64,000 nucleotides of DNA, from NCBI GenBank assembly GCA_029168955.1, contig JAPDOI010000214.1:1166508-1230507 (forward strand). Reading direction: 5' to 3'. The position numbers were made by a program, and so were the translations under genes. The number at the start of each line of letters is the position of its first letter. Within the stretch, counting starts at the first letter, position 1. Below the pieces are notes generated by a model. The model saw nothing but the letters and a program-made list of their open reading frames with translations, was not told the origin of the DNA and searched no databases. This stretch comes from Aplectana chamaeleonis. Taxonomy: Eukaryota; Nematoda; Chromadorea; Rhabditida; Cosmocercidae. Positions 11,500 to 22,034 of the stretch are shown here, in pieces.

Positions 11500-11655
11500 A
11501 TGAATGAGGAGGGCACGGAAGCGGCAACAGCTACCGGATTTACGATGAGGCTGATGAGCGCGCGGATTGTCGTTCCTGATTTCGTGGCGGATCATTCCTT
11601 CGTCTATGGCGTTTTTCACGCAAAAGAGCCGCTTTTCCTTGGACAGTTTTGCTGA
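11500..11655 (+). CDS. Serpin alternative last exon D (RCL, predicted P1 Met)
   Basis: The acceptor is TTTATTCAG; the exon starts in phase 0 with ATG AAT and encodes 51 residues plus TGA. The hinge is MNEEGTEAATATG: Val is replaced by Met at the first position and P10 is Thr rather than Ala, which may slow loop insertion a little but keeps small residues. The P17 rule gives Met-Ser at P1-P1', the same pair as human alpha-1-antitrypsin, so elastase-like proteases are plausible targets. The tail VPDFVADHSFVYGVF and EPLFLGQFC resembles exon C. A hAT-like element starts 57 nt after the stop. I found no fifth cassette downstream. Confidence 0.88.
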   Translation: MNEEGTEAATATGFTMRLMSARIVVPDFVADHSFVYGVFHAKEPLFLGQFC

Positions 11656-11711
11656 TCAATGGGAGTATCCATACCAGCGCTATCACTGGAGTACTGGTTC
11701 TGCCTCTGAAC

Positions 11712-12289
11712 CAGGGTACGGCGGCCAGTGTGGATATCCACACCGAGGGGTCTGAGCTCCGCCGGGAGACCAAATAAACCATTCTCATTATTGGTATAGA
11801 CTATAAGAAGTCAATTTGTATTAAGAATTCGATTATACCGTCCAATTTACATGAAATCGTGTCATAACTAAGTTAGAGTAAAGGTCAAAATCATAATAAG
11901 GTTATCCTAAGATTGAATATGAATTTTACAACAAAACATACTTTCGTTTCGGAGCCGAATTCCGGTGCGCAACTGCAGACTGCGGCTGTTGCATCATGCA
12001 ACACGTGATAATCGTGCTGGAAGGGTGGTGAAGCCGGCGGGGCCAAGTGGCCCCAGCACGACTATCATGTGTCCCATGATGAAATAGCCGTAGTCCGCAA
12101 ACGCAACCGGAATTGGGCCCCGAGAACGACAATAGAGCAAACTCCTGGGAGCGGGTCTGAGAAAATCGTCAAAAATATTTGACCTAATGACGCTTCTGGG
12201 AGGGGGTCTAAGAAAATTATCGAAGTTTTGCTCCTGGAGGGGGAGGTCTGAGTACAATTGGCCTTGTCCACACCTCGTGCCGTACCCTG
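11712..12289. mobile_element. hAT-like MITE just after serpin exon D
   Basis: The ends CAGGGTACGGC and GTGCCGTACCCTG match the 2884-3271 element. The flanks CTCTGAAC and TTCTGAAC agree at seven of eight positions, as a slightly decayed 8-bp target duplication. It holds an AATAAA at about 11773-11778 that could serve as poly(A) signal of isoform D. A member of the TGGGCCAAATTCCGG family is nested at about 11948-12118. Confidence 0.75.
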
Positions 12290-12961
12290 TTCTGAACCCT
12301 ATTCTCTGCCAATTCGAGACTTGATGCCTCAGCAAAAGAGACTTGATGCTCATGTACAAGTCGGCATGAAGTCTCAATTCGCCGCGTTAAATTCACTGTA
12401 TGGGTGAATTTGCCGCTAGGATAGGTGAGAATGAGGTGAATATCCCGTGAAAATGGTGCGAACTGGCAGCGAGAGAGGGTCCAATTTACCCCGAAAATGA
12501 GGTGAAATTAGCTTGAAAAATGGGTGAGTTTACCTCGAAAATTTCACGAATTTGATGGTCCACAGCGCAAGAAGCCCCGCCTTGTCCGCAACATGGGCGT
12601 AATCTCCGCCGAGGTCTGCGGTGAGGAGCCACCCTCTGCGGACCACGGCGTAACTCGCCCCCCTCCCCGCCGTGAGGATACCCACTGTATCCTCCCCGCA
12701 GCCAAAATTATGCTGGCCTCCGGAGAGTGACCCGAAGTCGCCTTTCAGGGCTGGCATCAGAATGCCCAATGAGGACTCTAGTGAGATGAGGCGGCTTTTA
12801 TACCGGCAGTGCTCATGGTAAACACATCGAGACGTGGTCAATCGTTTTATCATGTTTTCGCTGAGATGTTTTCACTTGTTTAGAAATTTCTGAGATGCCA
12901 GCAACGGCGGTAATTTCACCCTTTGCGCTGATTGATATCCAGCCGCTCAACAACTGATATG
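12290..12961. other. No gene recognised
   Basis: The stretch is GC-rich in the middle (about 12560-12720) with overlapping frames on both strands and no splice or homology support. Its last part (about 12897-12952) is directly repeated at about 14546-14600, on the other side of the inverted-repeat element that follows. Confidence 0.4.
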
Positions 12962-14530
12962 GGCTGGGATGCATGAACGCAGCCGGCTAGGTTTGGGTTT
13001 GGTTAGGGCAGCAACCCCAGCGGTAGCCAAACCGCGAACCGGCATTCACAACCGCCCCATCGCGGTTGGGTGGCTAACCATTCCGCGGCCACGTACTTGC
13101 CACTCAATTGACGCCGATAATCTCGATTGGAGAAAATCAATATTGGCACTCGGGTCGGAATTTCCCTATCCCGTCATTGTTTTTGTTGCACATGATTGCT
13201 AATTTTGCTTGCTTTTTGAATTCTTATTTTTGTCTACCCTGTGCTTTACCTTCTTCAATGGATCGCAGGCATTTAAAGGGATTTTCCTCAACTTGGAGAT
13301 GTTCTTTCCATTTAGAGTTTTCATTTTTTTTTGAAAAATCCTTTTTGGTTTTTTGAAAGTGAATAAAGTGATGCTGCTCTCTCACGATGAGCCGCAAACC
13401 TGCTGGTGAAATTTTACCCCCAATTTAGCTTTTTTCTCGCATTACTAGCCTTTTCAACTTCTTTTTTTTTCGAAACGCCCCTCTAATTTTTTTGTGTGTT
13501 TCACATGGCTTGGGTGTTGCTGGAGGGATCATCATCGTCCTTTCGATGAGTTTTCGGCTTCAAGTTCTCCGTTTGTCAATTGAGTTTAGAGTTTTCCATC
13601 TCTTTTTTGTCTAAGAATCCCTTTTTGTTTTTTTCTCTTTGTCATTCTCACACAAGCTTATTGTCGCTCACAACAGGAGAAAAATAAAACGACTCCTTAG
13701 AAAAATCATATGGAAAAAGCTCAAAAACAAGGGAAAAACAAGTTTGAACTAAGAACATCGAGAAAACCCAGGTTGATCACAGAACCATGTAAAACATTAA
13801 CATTTGAAATCCAAGTGGGCGCTTCGGAAAAGAAGTAGAAAACGTTGTAAATGCGAAAAAAACCAAATCTGCATCACAGTATCAAACCAAGTTAGGGTTT
13901 TCCAACAGAAAAATAACGAAAGCGTGTACGAAAAGTGTTGGGAAAAATTCTGAGGAAAAATGAGGGAATTCGGAGCCGAAATGGGAAAGAAACCCAGCGA
14001 AGAGCCTGTGGCTGCTCGGTAAATGGTCAGCGCACGGAAGACGAGAATTAGGAACAAAAAGTGGAGGCAAAAAGAACAACGATGTGAGATAAAATGAAGA
14101 AGAGAGCGAGAGCAGGGAGGAGAGGCATAGAGATTTTAGTTAGCCATGGGCAACATACATAAAACTTACAGATGAGGTTGATGATTCTGAGAATTTTCAA
14201 TGTTATCGATAAAGGAACACATTATGGCTAGAGGGCCTTTAATGTGGCAGTCAATAACGGCGGCATTCCTGTATTTTCAGCTTGCCTTGAAGATATCAAG
14301 TTTTTATGCGTATTCGCAAAAGGTGCGTTTCCTCAGTGTTGTGCACTAATACAACACACCATCGATTCGACGACTAAGCCGCGAAACCGCTGATAACCGC
14401 TGTTAACCGCAGCTCCGAGTGCGGTTACGCGTAACTTAATCGTAGCCGTAACCAAACCGGATTTTCGTGAATGCCGGTTTCCTCCGCTAGCCCAGCCGTA
14501 ACCGTGGTTTGCCTTTCATGAATCCCAGCC
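12962..14530. mobile_element. 1.57-kb inverted-repeat element flanked by a direct repeat
   Basis: The ends GGCTGGGATGCATGAA and TTCATGAATCCCAGCC are inverted. The inner sequence next to them (GGTTTGGCTACCGC-like words) also pairs imperfectly. The flanks 12897-12952 and 14546-14600 are about 55-bp direct repeats (TTTCACCCTTTGCGCTGA and neighbours). No transposon protein was recognised inside; the centre is T-rich on one strand and A-rich further on. Confidence 0.55.
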
Positions 14531-15140
14531 ATGCATTAACATGTTAGCGCTGGCGGTATTTTCACCCTTTGCGCTGACTGATATCCAACCGCTCAGCAAA
14601 TTCACTCGCACAACCCCCTGATCTCAGTATCAGGGTCCAGAGTAAACATAGGAAGACCGTTTTTTTGCATTCAATATACTTCAGAAAGCTGAATAACTGT
14701 CCAAAAAATGGTCCGGAATGGTTACCTGAGATTCGAGAAAAATTGTCAAAACCACGTGAATTTGGTCAAAAAAAGGGTTCATCTCCTTTTTTATTCAGTT
14801 GGCGTTCACGACCTTGTTGGAACACTTATCGTTGAGCTAAGAAGCTCATTTTTGGCCATAAAGTTGGTTATGGTTGCACCTAGCTCCTGTCAAATTTTGA
14901 AGTTTGTAGCTCAATTTTTGTGGAACCTCAAAATCGAGGGTCAGGAAAGACAAAAACACGTAAACATGTTATTATAAACCATCCGACGTTTACTCATTCG
15001 TAAAAATGAACTAATGAAATAAACACCGTTACTGATAGGCTTTTGCTCAGGATTGAACGCTCCCTGCGACGGGGCAACGCTTCAATCAATACGGCGGGAT
15101 CTAGGAAGTCCTTTTTGGAACGCCGCACGGTGTGACTCAC

Positions 15141-16078
15141 AAGTGCGCCACAGAACGCCGTAGATAGTGTGCGGAACCCCAGTAGGAGTGCGCCAGACGC
15201 CGTAGAAAGTGTGCGGGCCCCAAGTGGGGGTGCGCTGGACGCCGTAGAAAGTATGCGGGACCCAAATGGGTGTGCGCAGAACGTTGTAGAAAGTTTGTGG
15301 GATCCAAATGAGGGTGCGTGGGACGCCGTAAATGTATGGGACCCATATGGGAAGGCGCCGGACACCGTGGAAAGTGTGTGGGACCCAAGTGGAAGTGCGC
15401 CGGACGCCATAGAAAGTGTGTGGGACCCGAATAAGAGTGGTCGGACGCCATAGAAAGTGTGCGGGAAACAAATGGGTGTGCGCATTACGCCGAAGAAAGT
15501 GTGTGGGATCCAAATAGAAGCACGCCCATGCCGATAGTTTTTTTTCCGCAAGGCTACCGTAACCATTCTTGAACAAAACATGATAACGAACGACGATAAC
15601 ACACGCTGATAACATGCGGGGTATAAAAAGGCAGAGGAGCGGTATGCATTCATTCACACACCGCTCTCTTCGAGAAGCCGCTGGGAAGTGGCTGAAGAGT
15701 TTGATATTGTTCGAACGTGATTGTTGACTAATACGATGTGCTCATATCCAAGCTGACACATGAAAATTTTTTAAAGGAGGGTTACGGTAGCCCTGCGGAA
15801 AAAATGATCGGCAGGAGCGTGCTTGTGACCCAAATTGGTGTACGCAGAACGCCGTAGAAAGTGTGTGGGACCCAAATGAGAGTGCGCAGAACGCCGTAGA
15901 AAGTGTGTGGAACCCAAATGAGAGTGCGCCGGACGCCGTAGAAAGTGTGCGGGACATCAGTGGGAGTGTGCAGGATGTCACAGAAAGTGTGCGGGACATC
16001 AGTGGGAGTGTGCAGGATGTCATAGACAGTGCGAAGGACATCAGTGGGAGTGTGCGCGACGTCATAGAAGGGGGGGGG
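15141..16078. repeat. 42-bp minisatellite, interrupted
   Basis: A 42-bp unit (core GCCGTAGAAAGTGTGTGGGA, then a variable half) is repeated about nine times at 15141-15511 and about five to six times at 15832-16070, in the same direction. Because 42 is a multiple of three, frames stay open through the array and give 14-residue repeats such as HTFYGVRRTP on the minus strand (frame of 219 codons, 14994-15653). The interruption (15537-15808) has inverted ends TTTTTTCCGCAAGGCTACCG and partner, so it looks like an insertion into one array. Confidence 0.8.
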
Positions 16079-16168
16079 GGGCAGGGCATCAGTGGGTTTA
16101 CTTTGAATTAACACCATCAGGCATAAATCATGTTAGAAAGGGTACCTTTAGGGAAAATGAATGAAATT

Positions 16169-16835
16169 CCTGAAAGTTTAGGTTCCTAGCAAAAGTAAAG
16201 ATTTGGCATGGCCATTTTTTTCGAAAAATTAGAAATATACTCAGTTAAAAGGGGAAGGTAAAGAAAAATGAATAAAGGTTTTGAAGTATTCCTGAGAACG
16301 ATTTGGCGTAGAATGATTTGATTTTCGGGAAATGTAGTGAAATAGTTGAAAGCATGATTTGGCAGTCGAGTTTGAACAAACTATTGATACGAGTTGTGCA
16401 AAACGAGAGATCGCATTGTATGAGCTTATCCGTAAAACATATCGAAGCAAAATCACGCGTGATAACGTAAGCAGTAAACGCTCGTTCGGGAGCTGCAATG
16501 CCGCGGTCTTTAAGTAAAGTAAAGTCAACTGTTTGTTCCATATCACGCGTGAATTTGCTTTGATATGTTCTACGCATAAGCTCATACAATGCGATCTCTC
16601 GTTTTGCACAACTCTTATCAATAGTTGGTTCAAACTCGACTGCCAAATCATGCTTTCAACTATTTCACTACATTTCCCGAAAATCAAATCATTCTACGCC
16701 AAATCGCTCACAGGAATATTTCAAAACCTTTATTCATTTTTCTTTACCTTCCCCTTTTAACTGAGTATATTTCCAATTTTTCGAAAAAATGGCCATGCCA
16801 AATCTTTACTTTTGCTAGGAACCTAAACTTTCAGG
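16169..16835. repeat. 667-bp long palindrome
   Basis: Arms of about 295 bp are nearly identical in inverted orientation, from CCTGAAAGTTTAGGTTCCTA on the left to its complement on the right. The unpaired centre, at about 16466-16541, is about 75 bp. Open frames on both strands are the same peptide read from each arm and are not independent genes. The first segmental copy begins within a few bases of its right end. Confidence 0.82.
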
Positions 16836-17139
16836 ACCTGGAATTAACGCTTGGTCGACTGATTCGTCCGTCAATCTTCTTTTTCTCGTAAGACCCCTCT
16901 AATTCGCGTTTTAAAAAAGGTAACTAGAGGTGTCGAATAAGCACTGCCTTAGTGGGGTAGCATATTGTAAAAAACAGCTGTACATGTTTCTTGTATATGT
17001 TATTGCACCACCGCTCTTTGAGAGCTCATTTTATGGAGGATTGAAACTCGCTAGGACAAGAGTGATCCTTTGGATAGCACCAACTCACTCTCACAAGGCA
17101 ACTACTATTGGCCAAACTGGCCAATCCGATCGAAATCTA

Positions 17140-18440
17140 CTTTTGTAGACTCATGTCTCGACTCAGAGTTTGAATATGCCCTTCGCTGCTGCCTAGAACC
17201 CCTCTAAAAAAAAGTTAGAAGCGTTTTTTCTCTGATTTTCGTACCTATCGTACCCTCAAAAAAGCGCATAAATTTCAAGAAAATCCGGAAACGGACCTCA
17301 TAATTGAGTTGAGGGCCCAAAACAACCCCCCTAGGCAAAGTTTGAGTGAAAGCACAATTCCCGAACTATGTGCAGACTGAAAGCGTTTTGGACTTGTGCG
17401 GATTTTCGGTTCAGCGTTCAATTAGGTATATCAATTACGGGGTACAAAAAGCGTTCAGGAAAAATATCCTAGATTTGACTCAAAATTCGCCCTGGAGGGT
17501 TATTTGTGGTGCTGATCACGGATCTGAGATTCACTTGTTGTTTTTTCAAAGTTTTCGACTAAATTTGTTCAAGGCTTCCCACCGGCAGAAAAAATTGAAC
17601 GGCAAACTCGACTTTTGACTACTTCCGGAATGTGACGAATCGTTCCTCTGGGGTTATTTGAAGTGCTTAACACGAATCTGATGTCAGTTTATCGATTTTT
17701 GACAGCTTACGGTAGATTACGATGGGTGTACGGTAGTTTGGTCAGAGTCTCAGATTTGTCCCAAAGTTCCTATGTGGGGGTTATTTGGGGTGCTAAATAT
17801 AAAATCGATGTCTACTTGTCGATTTTCGAATTATTGAGGTAGGTTTTGCCTAATAAATGGCATGTTATCCACCGTAACCTACAGTAAACCTTGAGATTTC
17901 GACACGCAAACCCCAGATTGGTGTTCAGCACCCCCAGAGAACCCCTACGTACATGTTTTCAGCACAATCTGGGAATATTTTCGAAAACAACCTGAAATAA
18001 AAAGAAATAAAAACCATAGGGGGTACACATAATGAGAATGGCGGCCCATGCGACCGGCGTGCTTGGCAGGCGGCCGTCGCGTTCGCCGCTCTCTGACGAG
18101 CATGCGAAACGTCCCCACCGCCATCAACTACGAACGTGGCCGGCACCGGCTGGCAGCAAGCACTGCGCCGATCAATCAGCTCTGCAGACGGTGAGAGAGA
18201 GGGGACGGCCGTCGTTGAAATCCAACACTCGTTCGAGGGCGGCCCGACTGCCAAGCACGCCTGCCGCGTGGGCCGCCATTCTTCATTCGGGCACACTTTA
18301 TGCCGCGAAGCTTTAAAAACGCTAATAACTTCTTTCGGAGTGAGCCTAGACAGCTGCGGTGCGCCTATTCGGACTCTACGTTCAAATGGGTCTAGAAAAG
18401 TGCATTGCATTCGGAATTGTTAGTGTGACTTAGTTCCCTT
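17140..18440. mobile_element. TIR element of the GTTATTTGGGGTGCT family, copy 1
   Basis: The borders are inverted (CTGCTGCCTAGAAC near 17189 and CTAGACAGCTGCGG near 18346) and the interior has several GGTTATTT...GTGCT words in both directions. A GC-rich foldback is nested at about 18020-18303, with arms GGCGGCCCATGCG and CGCGTGGGCCGCC and CTGCCAAGCACGC near the centre; it stands out from the AT-rich surroundings. The equivalent in copy 2 is 45390-46690. Confidence 0.6.
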
Positions 18441-18973
18441 GTCGGACAATGGGAACAGCGGACAGCTGACGAAAATTCGCCAGTTGCTCAGCAGCTGGAA
18501 GGCAGCTGTCATTTAGCCGGCCAATGGCAAATACGAGGCCGACAGTTGGCAAACAGTCGTCATGTCAGGTGATGCCAGCGGTGGTCGGCTTCCTAAAATC
18601 TGGGTGTCAATTCGCAAATAGCTGGCAACGGCCCGCCTTGTATTTACCGAGTGCATGAAAACGGATGACTGCCACCTCTCACGAGCACTTCTTGATATTT
18701 TGCTCTCGCTATTTGAACATGGCTCTGTCCCTCATTTGGATCCGTTCGAAAACTGCTGTTCCGTTCCATAAATTCGAGTGGGGAATCAGTTTTGACACCA
18801 ATCACATATAATCTTGTGAAATAACTTAGAAAAGAACGAATGCTGGATTGATTCTTTATTCTAACATGATTTGAAAACCAATCAACTAGTGGTTTGGCAC
18901 TGCTTGGCGGTCCTGAAATAAATGAAAATTAGTTTGTCATTAAGGTAATGTATGGGGCTCATTCACCTGATTT

Positions 18974-19822
18974 CTAGTCCGTTGGTGAAAACATGCAGAC
19001 CAGTGTGAAGCGGTCCTCTTTTTCGTGATAGTTGCAGCCAATCTTGTAGTTGCCCGTAGTCATCTGCAGGACGAAAGTTTCAAAGAGTGCATGGCTTGTT
19101 TTATCGATTTTCTGAGCATAAGTCAAACGGAATCCAAACTAGAAGTAAGACTGCCATTAGTAATGAAAAAAAAACTAATCCAAGACTTTGCACTAGTTTT
19201 ACAGCTTTTGCCCATCGCGTTTGACAAGAGTTAAAAGGGGACAGAAAATCGTAGCACACCTTCTTAGAGCTGCCTGAGGGTGGTGAGTTTCGTAAAAACC
19301 TCAATAGGTAACAGAGTCGATAAGACAGGTGCCGCCCAGCATTTTTATTCCCCAATTTTGTAGCACAACGAAAGTGATGGAACGTAGGTTGGCGAAGAAC
19401 GCCTTCCACATTCTGCACAAAACACAGGATTCTTTTAGCGAACACCGTTTTCGAAATGCAAAATCTTGCCGTTATTTGAAGACTCTTCCTCTGTTTAAGT
19501 GGTCCAAAATCATCACTGGTAGCTTGAAATCATAGCCTTACCTTCTGAATGTGGAAATACCACACTCTGCCCGCTTCACGAAGAATATCTTCCACTCTGA
19601 GAGTCTGCTGTGCAGGACGTTTGAGCCTGTAACGCAACATTTAGATGTAATCTATACAGAACACTCGCTAGCTGTTTTTCAGGTGGAGATCTATGTTAGA
19701 AACAATTACTCTTCATAGACGAATACGACGTATACATCCGATTCAAGCCAAATCTTCCAGTAGCCGCCCGTGTAGCGCTTGGCCTTCTCTACAGACTTTC
19801 CCTCCAGTATACAGTCATACGT
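18974..19822 (-). CDS. CAP/SCP-like gene fragment, copy 1 (three 3' exons)
   Basis: Three minus-strand exons join in phase: 19822-19710 (donor GTAATT), 19626-19542 (acceptor GTTACAG, donor GTAAGG) and 19138-18974 (acceptor TTACTTCTAG, stop TAG). The peptide ends with FETFVLQMTTGNYKIGCNYH and FTLVCMFSPTD. This resembles the last part of CAP/SCP (venom-allergen-like) domains, where a TQM...W...IGC stretch is followed by VVCxYSP. The middle exon ends VWYFHIQK and runs into FGFR, like the WxxE...YG part of CAP. The first exon has GGYWKIW. The usual His before TQM is not seen. The match is by eye and partial; a different secreted family is possible. Upstream exons were not identified. The exon chain has no stop in this copy. 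Confidence 0.4.
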
Positions 19823-19959
19823 CTGAAAAGATCTGAATAGCGACATGAGTTTTAGAAAAACTGCTTATGATGCTCATTTCCATCACTTCCTCCAATCCGA
19901 AAAAATCTGATGGGGAGAGGAGGAGACAAACTCCCCCATGTACAAGGGGGAAGTAAAAC

Positions 19960-20505
19960 CGCCTACAATACCGCTCGCGACTTTAGGAAAAACGGCGTTT
20001 TCGGCGCTTTTTTCCTCCGGAAAGCTCCGCTTTCTTATATCTTCGTTCAAAGTGGTCCATTTGTGTTGCCTGGGGCATAATTAGAATCAGCGTCAAGAGC
20101 TCTTCTACTTGAGTTCACACATGTCTTACCCTGCAAGCAATGCATATAGGGTTAACACAATCAATCGAGTGTACGAAAACTGAAGCTAGACATCAAATTG
20201 GTGCAAATATTTGACTTCACCCGGCAAAAGCGCCGCGCTCTGTCCGGGCAAATATCTACACCTATTTGATGTCTAGCTTCAGTTTTCGTACACGCGATTG
20301 ATTGTATTAACCCTATATGCCTTATCTGCGAGAGTAAAACAAGTGTGAGCTCAAAATGAAAGAGCTCTCGATGCTTATTCTAAATATGCCCCTGACATCC
20401 CAAACGAACCACATTGAAAAGAAGTTACGAGAAAGCGGCACTTTGCGGCGGAAAAAGCACCGAAAAACGCCGTTTTTCGCAATGTCGTGGGCGGTATTGT
20501 ACTTT
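19960..20505. repeat. About 545-bp inverted repeat in the left arm, copy 1
   Basis: TACAATACCGCTCGCGACTT near 19969 pairs with a partner ending near 20501. The pairing continues inward past the GAAGCTAGACATCAAAT words to a centre near 20226 that has the GCGCCGCGC core. The same fold is seen at about 48220-48760 and 63110-63670. It is probably a TA-type foldback element within the gene-family unit. Confidence 0.65.
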
Positions 20506-20599
20506 CGAAAACTTTCTCGGTTGCTCAAACTTTATGGCACACGGAGTCCGTTACAGCCTTGGCTAAAAAAGCATCTCTAAAGCGACTATCCATTCTTAG

Positions 20600-21670
20600 G
20601 ATATGCATATAGCTGCTCTCATGCATTGAGACTATGACGGAAACACTTTTGCGCACTCGGGAACAAGATCGAGTGTTTTCGCGCAGCCATAATGAGATCT
20701 TTCAGGTCGATATGTTTGCTAAAAATTGAAAAAGGTTTGGGAACTGACCAAACGATACGGCATATAGTGCGAAAGCTCTTCGAAGATACCCTGCCTTATG
20801 GCAGGACTCAGCCTCTCTTTCTCTTCTACACAATCTGGTAGATCCGCATGGCAGAAAAAAAAGACGGCACCGAACTGAAAGTAATGTATAAGAACTCGAC
20901 TCCTTTGTGCGTTCCAGCAGCCACATTTTTATCGGCTTTCCAAAAAAATTCTTTAATTCCTCGTTCTCAGATAGAATCTGTTGCTTGCCGTGGACTTCGA
21001 CATGCAATCTTGGGTATTGTCCCTTTACCACCAAGCTGATCGGCTGATTCAGTCAACATTCGTTTGGCTGAACCAAACAAATGCTGCCCAGGCAGTTAGT
21101 GGAGAGGAGCCGGCCTTTCGTTTGGCATAGCGAGGCGACCAGCGGCGGAGGCCGGCGCCAGCCAGCCATTTCTGCTGGTAGTGAATGAAACAGTTGTGAA
21201 CATAAGTTATTCAAGAAATCCGCTGCGCGCAAAGTAGCTGCCACGTATATATTAGAGCGTTTCACCGAATAATATCGATTTTCCAATTAACTCTTATATT
21301 TTCTCAGAGACGAGATGGTTTTAACTGCCTTTGGTATCAAACATTACATGAGGGGCAAGGTTTCCATAATTGATGAAAGAGTAAATTTCTGTCTAATCAC
21401 AGAATTGCTATAACCATTTATTCGATTATTCGAATATTCGGATAAAAACTCAATTAATTGGCTGTGGTATGTTAATGAATGGACGAAACCCCACTTTTTT
21501 ATCAAATATGAGAACCTTTCACTTACCCTTTTGCGTGATAAAAAGTGCTGTTGAAACCATTCCGATCATGAAGAGAAAACTAAATTTGTTCGGAAAAATT
21601 TATTATATTCGTTTGATATACATACTCTAGTATATATCCACGAGGGATCACTTTTGCTAATATAACATTT
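20600..21670. other. No clear gene in this part of the left arm
   Basis: Overlapping short frames occur on both strands, all repeated in the other arms (48850-49920; inverted at 61900-62960). A conserved block at about 21100-21230 (ending GCGCGCAAAGTAGCTGCCAC) is GC-rich. Nothing here was recognised as coding. Confidence 0.4.
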
Positions 21671-21679
21671 GAATTTATC

Positions 21680-22030
21680 TTGAAGTTGGCAGAAACTGAA
21701 AGTAATCGTGAAGATCTGTTTTTGGTTCGTTTAGTACAAGGAATGCCCTCAATTTCGTCGAGTCTCGTGGATGTCTTATCACCCTACCTACCCTGTAAGC
21801 CAATCGTTTCTGACAAAAATGATTTTCAGAACCTACTGCAAGAAGTGAAAGGAGAATTGAAGCCATCCGGAAATGAATACTTACGATCCACTGAGCAGAG
21901 CTTTTATATCGTTACTGAATTTCCCAAACGAGAATATCGAGATGTATCTTTATTCAGCTGCATTTTGTGCAATGGCGAATCTAACAGAGTATCTCTTCAT
22001 TCCATTTCCGCATCGCTTCTGGAGGACTGG
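21680..22030 (+). other. Conserved open frame of the arms (unrecognised)
   Basis: A plus-strand frame is preserved in several arm copies, with words such as ELKPSGNEYL, YIVTEFPKREYRDVSLFS and ESNRVSLHSI. It occurs here, at 49992-50280, and inverted at 32780-33018 and 61550-61680. A splice-like acceptor GATTTTCAG lies at about 21820-21828. Replacement changes between copies (Gln/Leu, Cys/Arg) do not argue strongly for selection. The frame runs into the TTAA MITE at 22035. I do not recognise a family, and it may be non-coding. Confidence 0.2.
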
Positions 22031-22034
22031 TTAA

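Noticed and set aside
13797..14079. Two minus-strand frames rich in Phe and Leu
   Set aside because: They come from a strand rich in AAA/GAA words within an inverted-repeat element; composition alone explains them.
14994..15657. Minus-strand frames of 191-219 codons
   Set aside because: They are translations of the 42-bp minisatellite; similar open frames occur in three frames and on the plus strand.
15141..16070. CRISPR-like array
   Set aside because: The units are contiguous with gradual variation and no unique spacers; the surroundings are eukaryotic.
16241..16891. Frames of 148, 133, 75 and 88 codons on both strands
   Set aside because: They mirror one another across the 667-bp palindrome. 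No splice or family support.
17925..18423. GC-rich frames of up to 161 codons (also 46191-46658)
   Set aside because: They fall on a GC-rich foldback nested in a TIR element. The same segment is open in four frames, and copy 2 has indels that break the frames.
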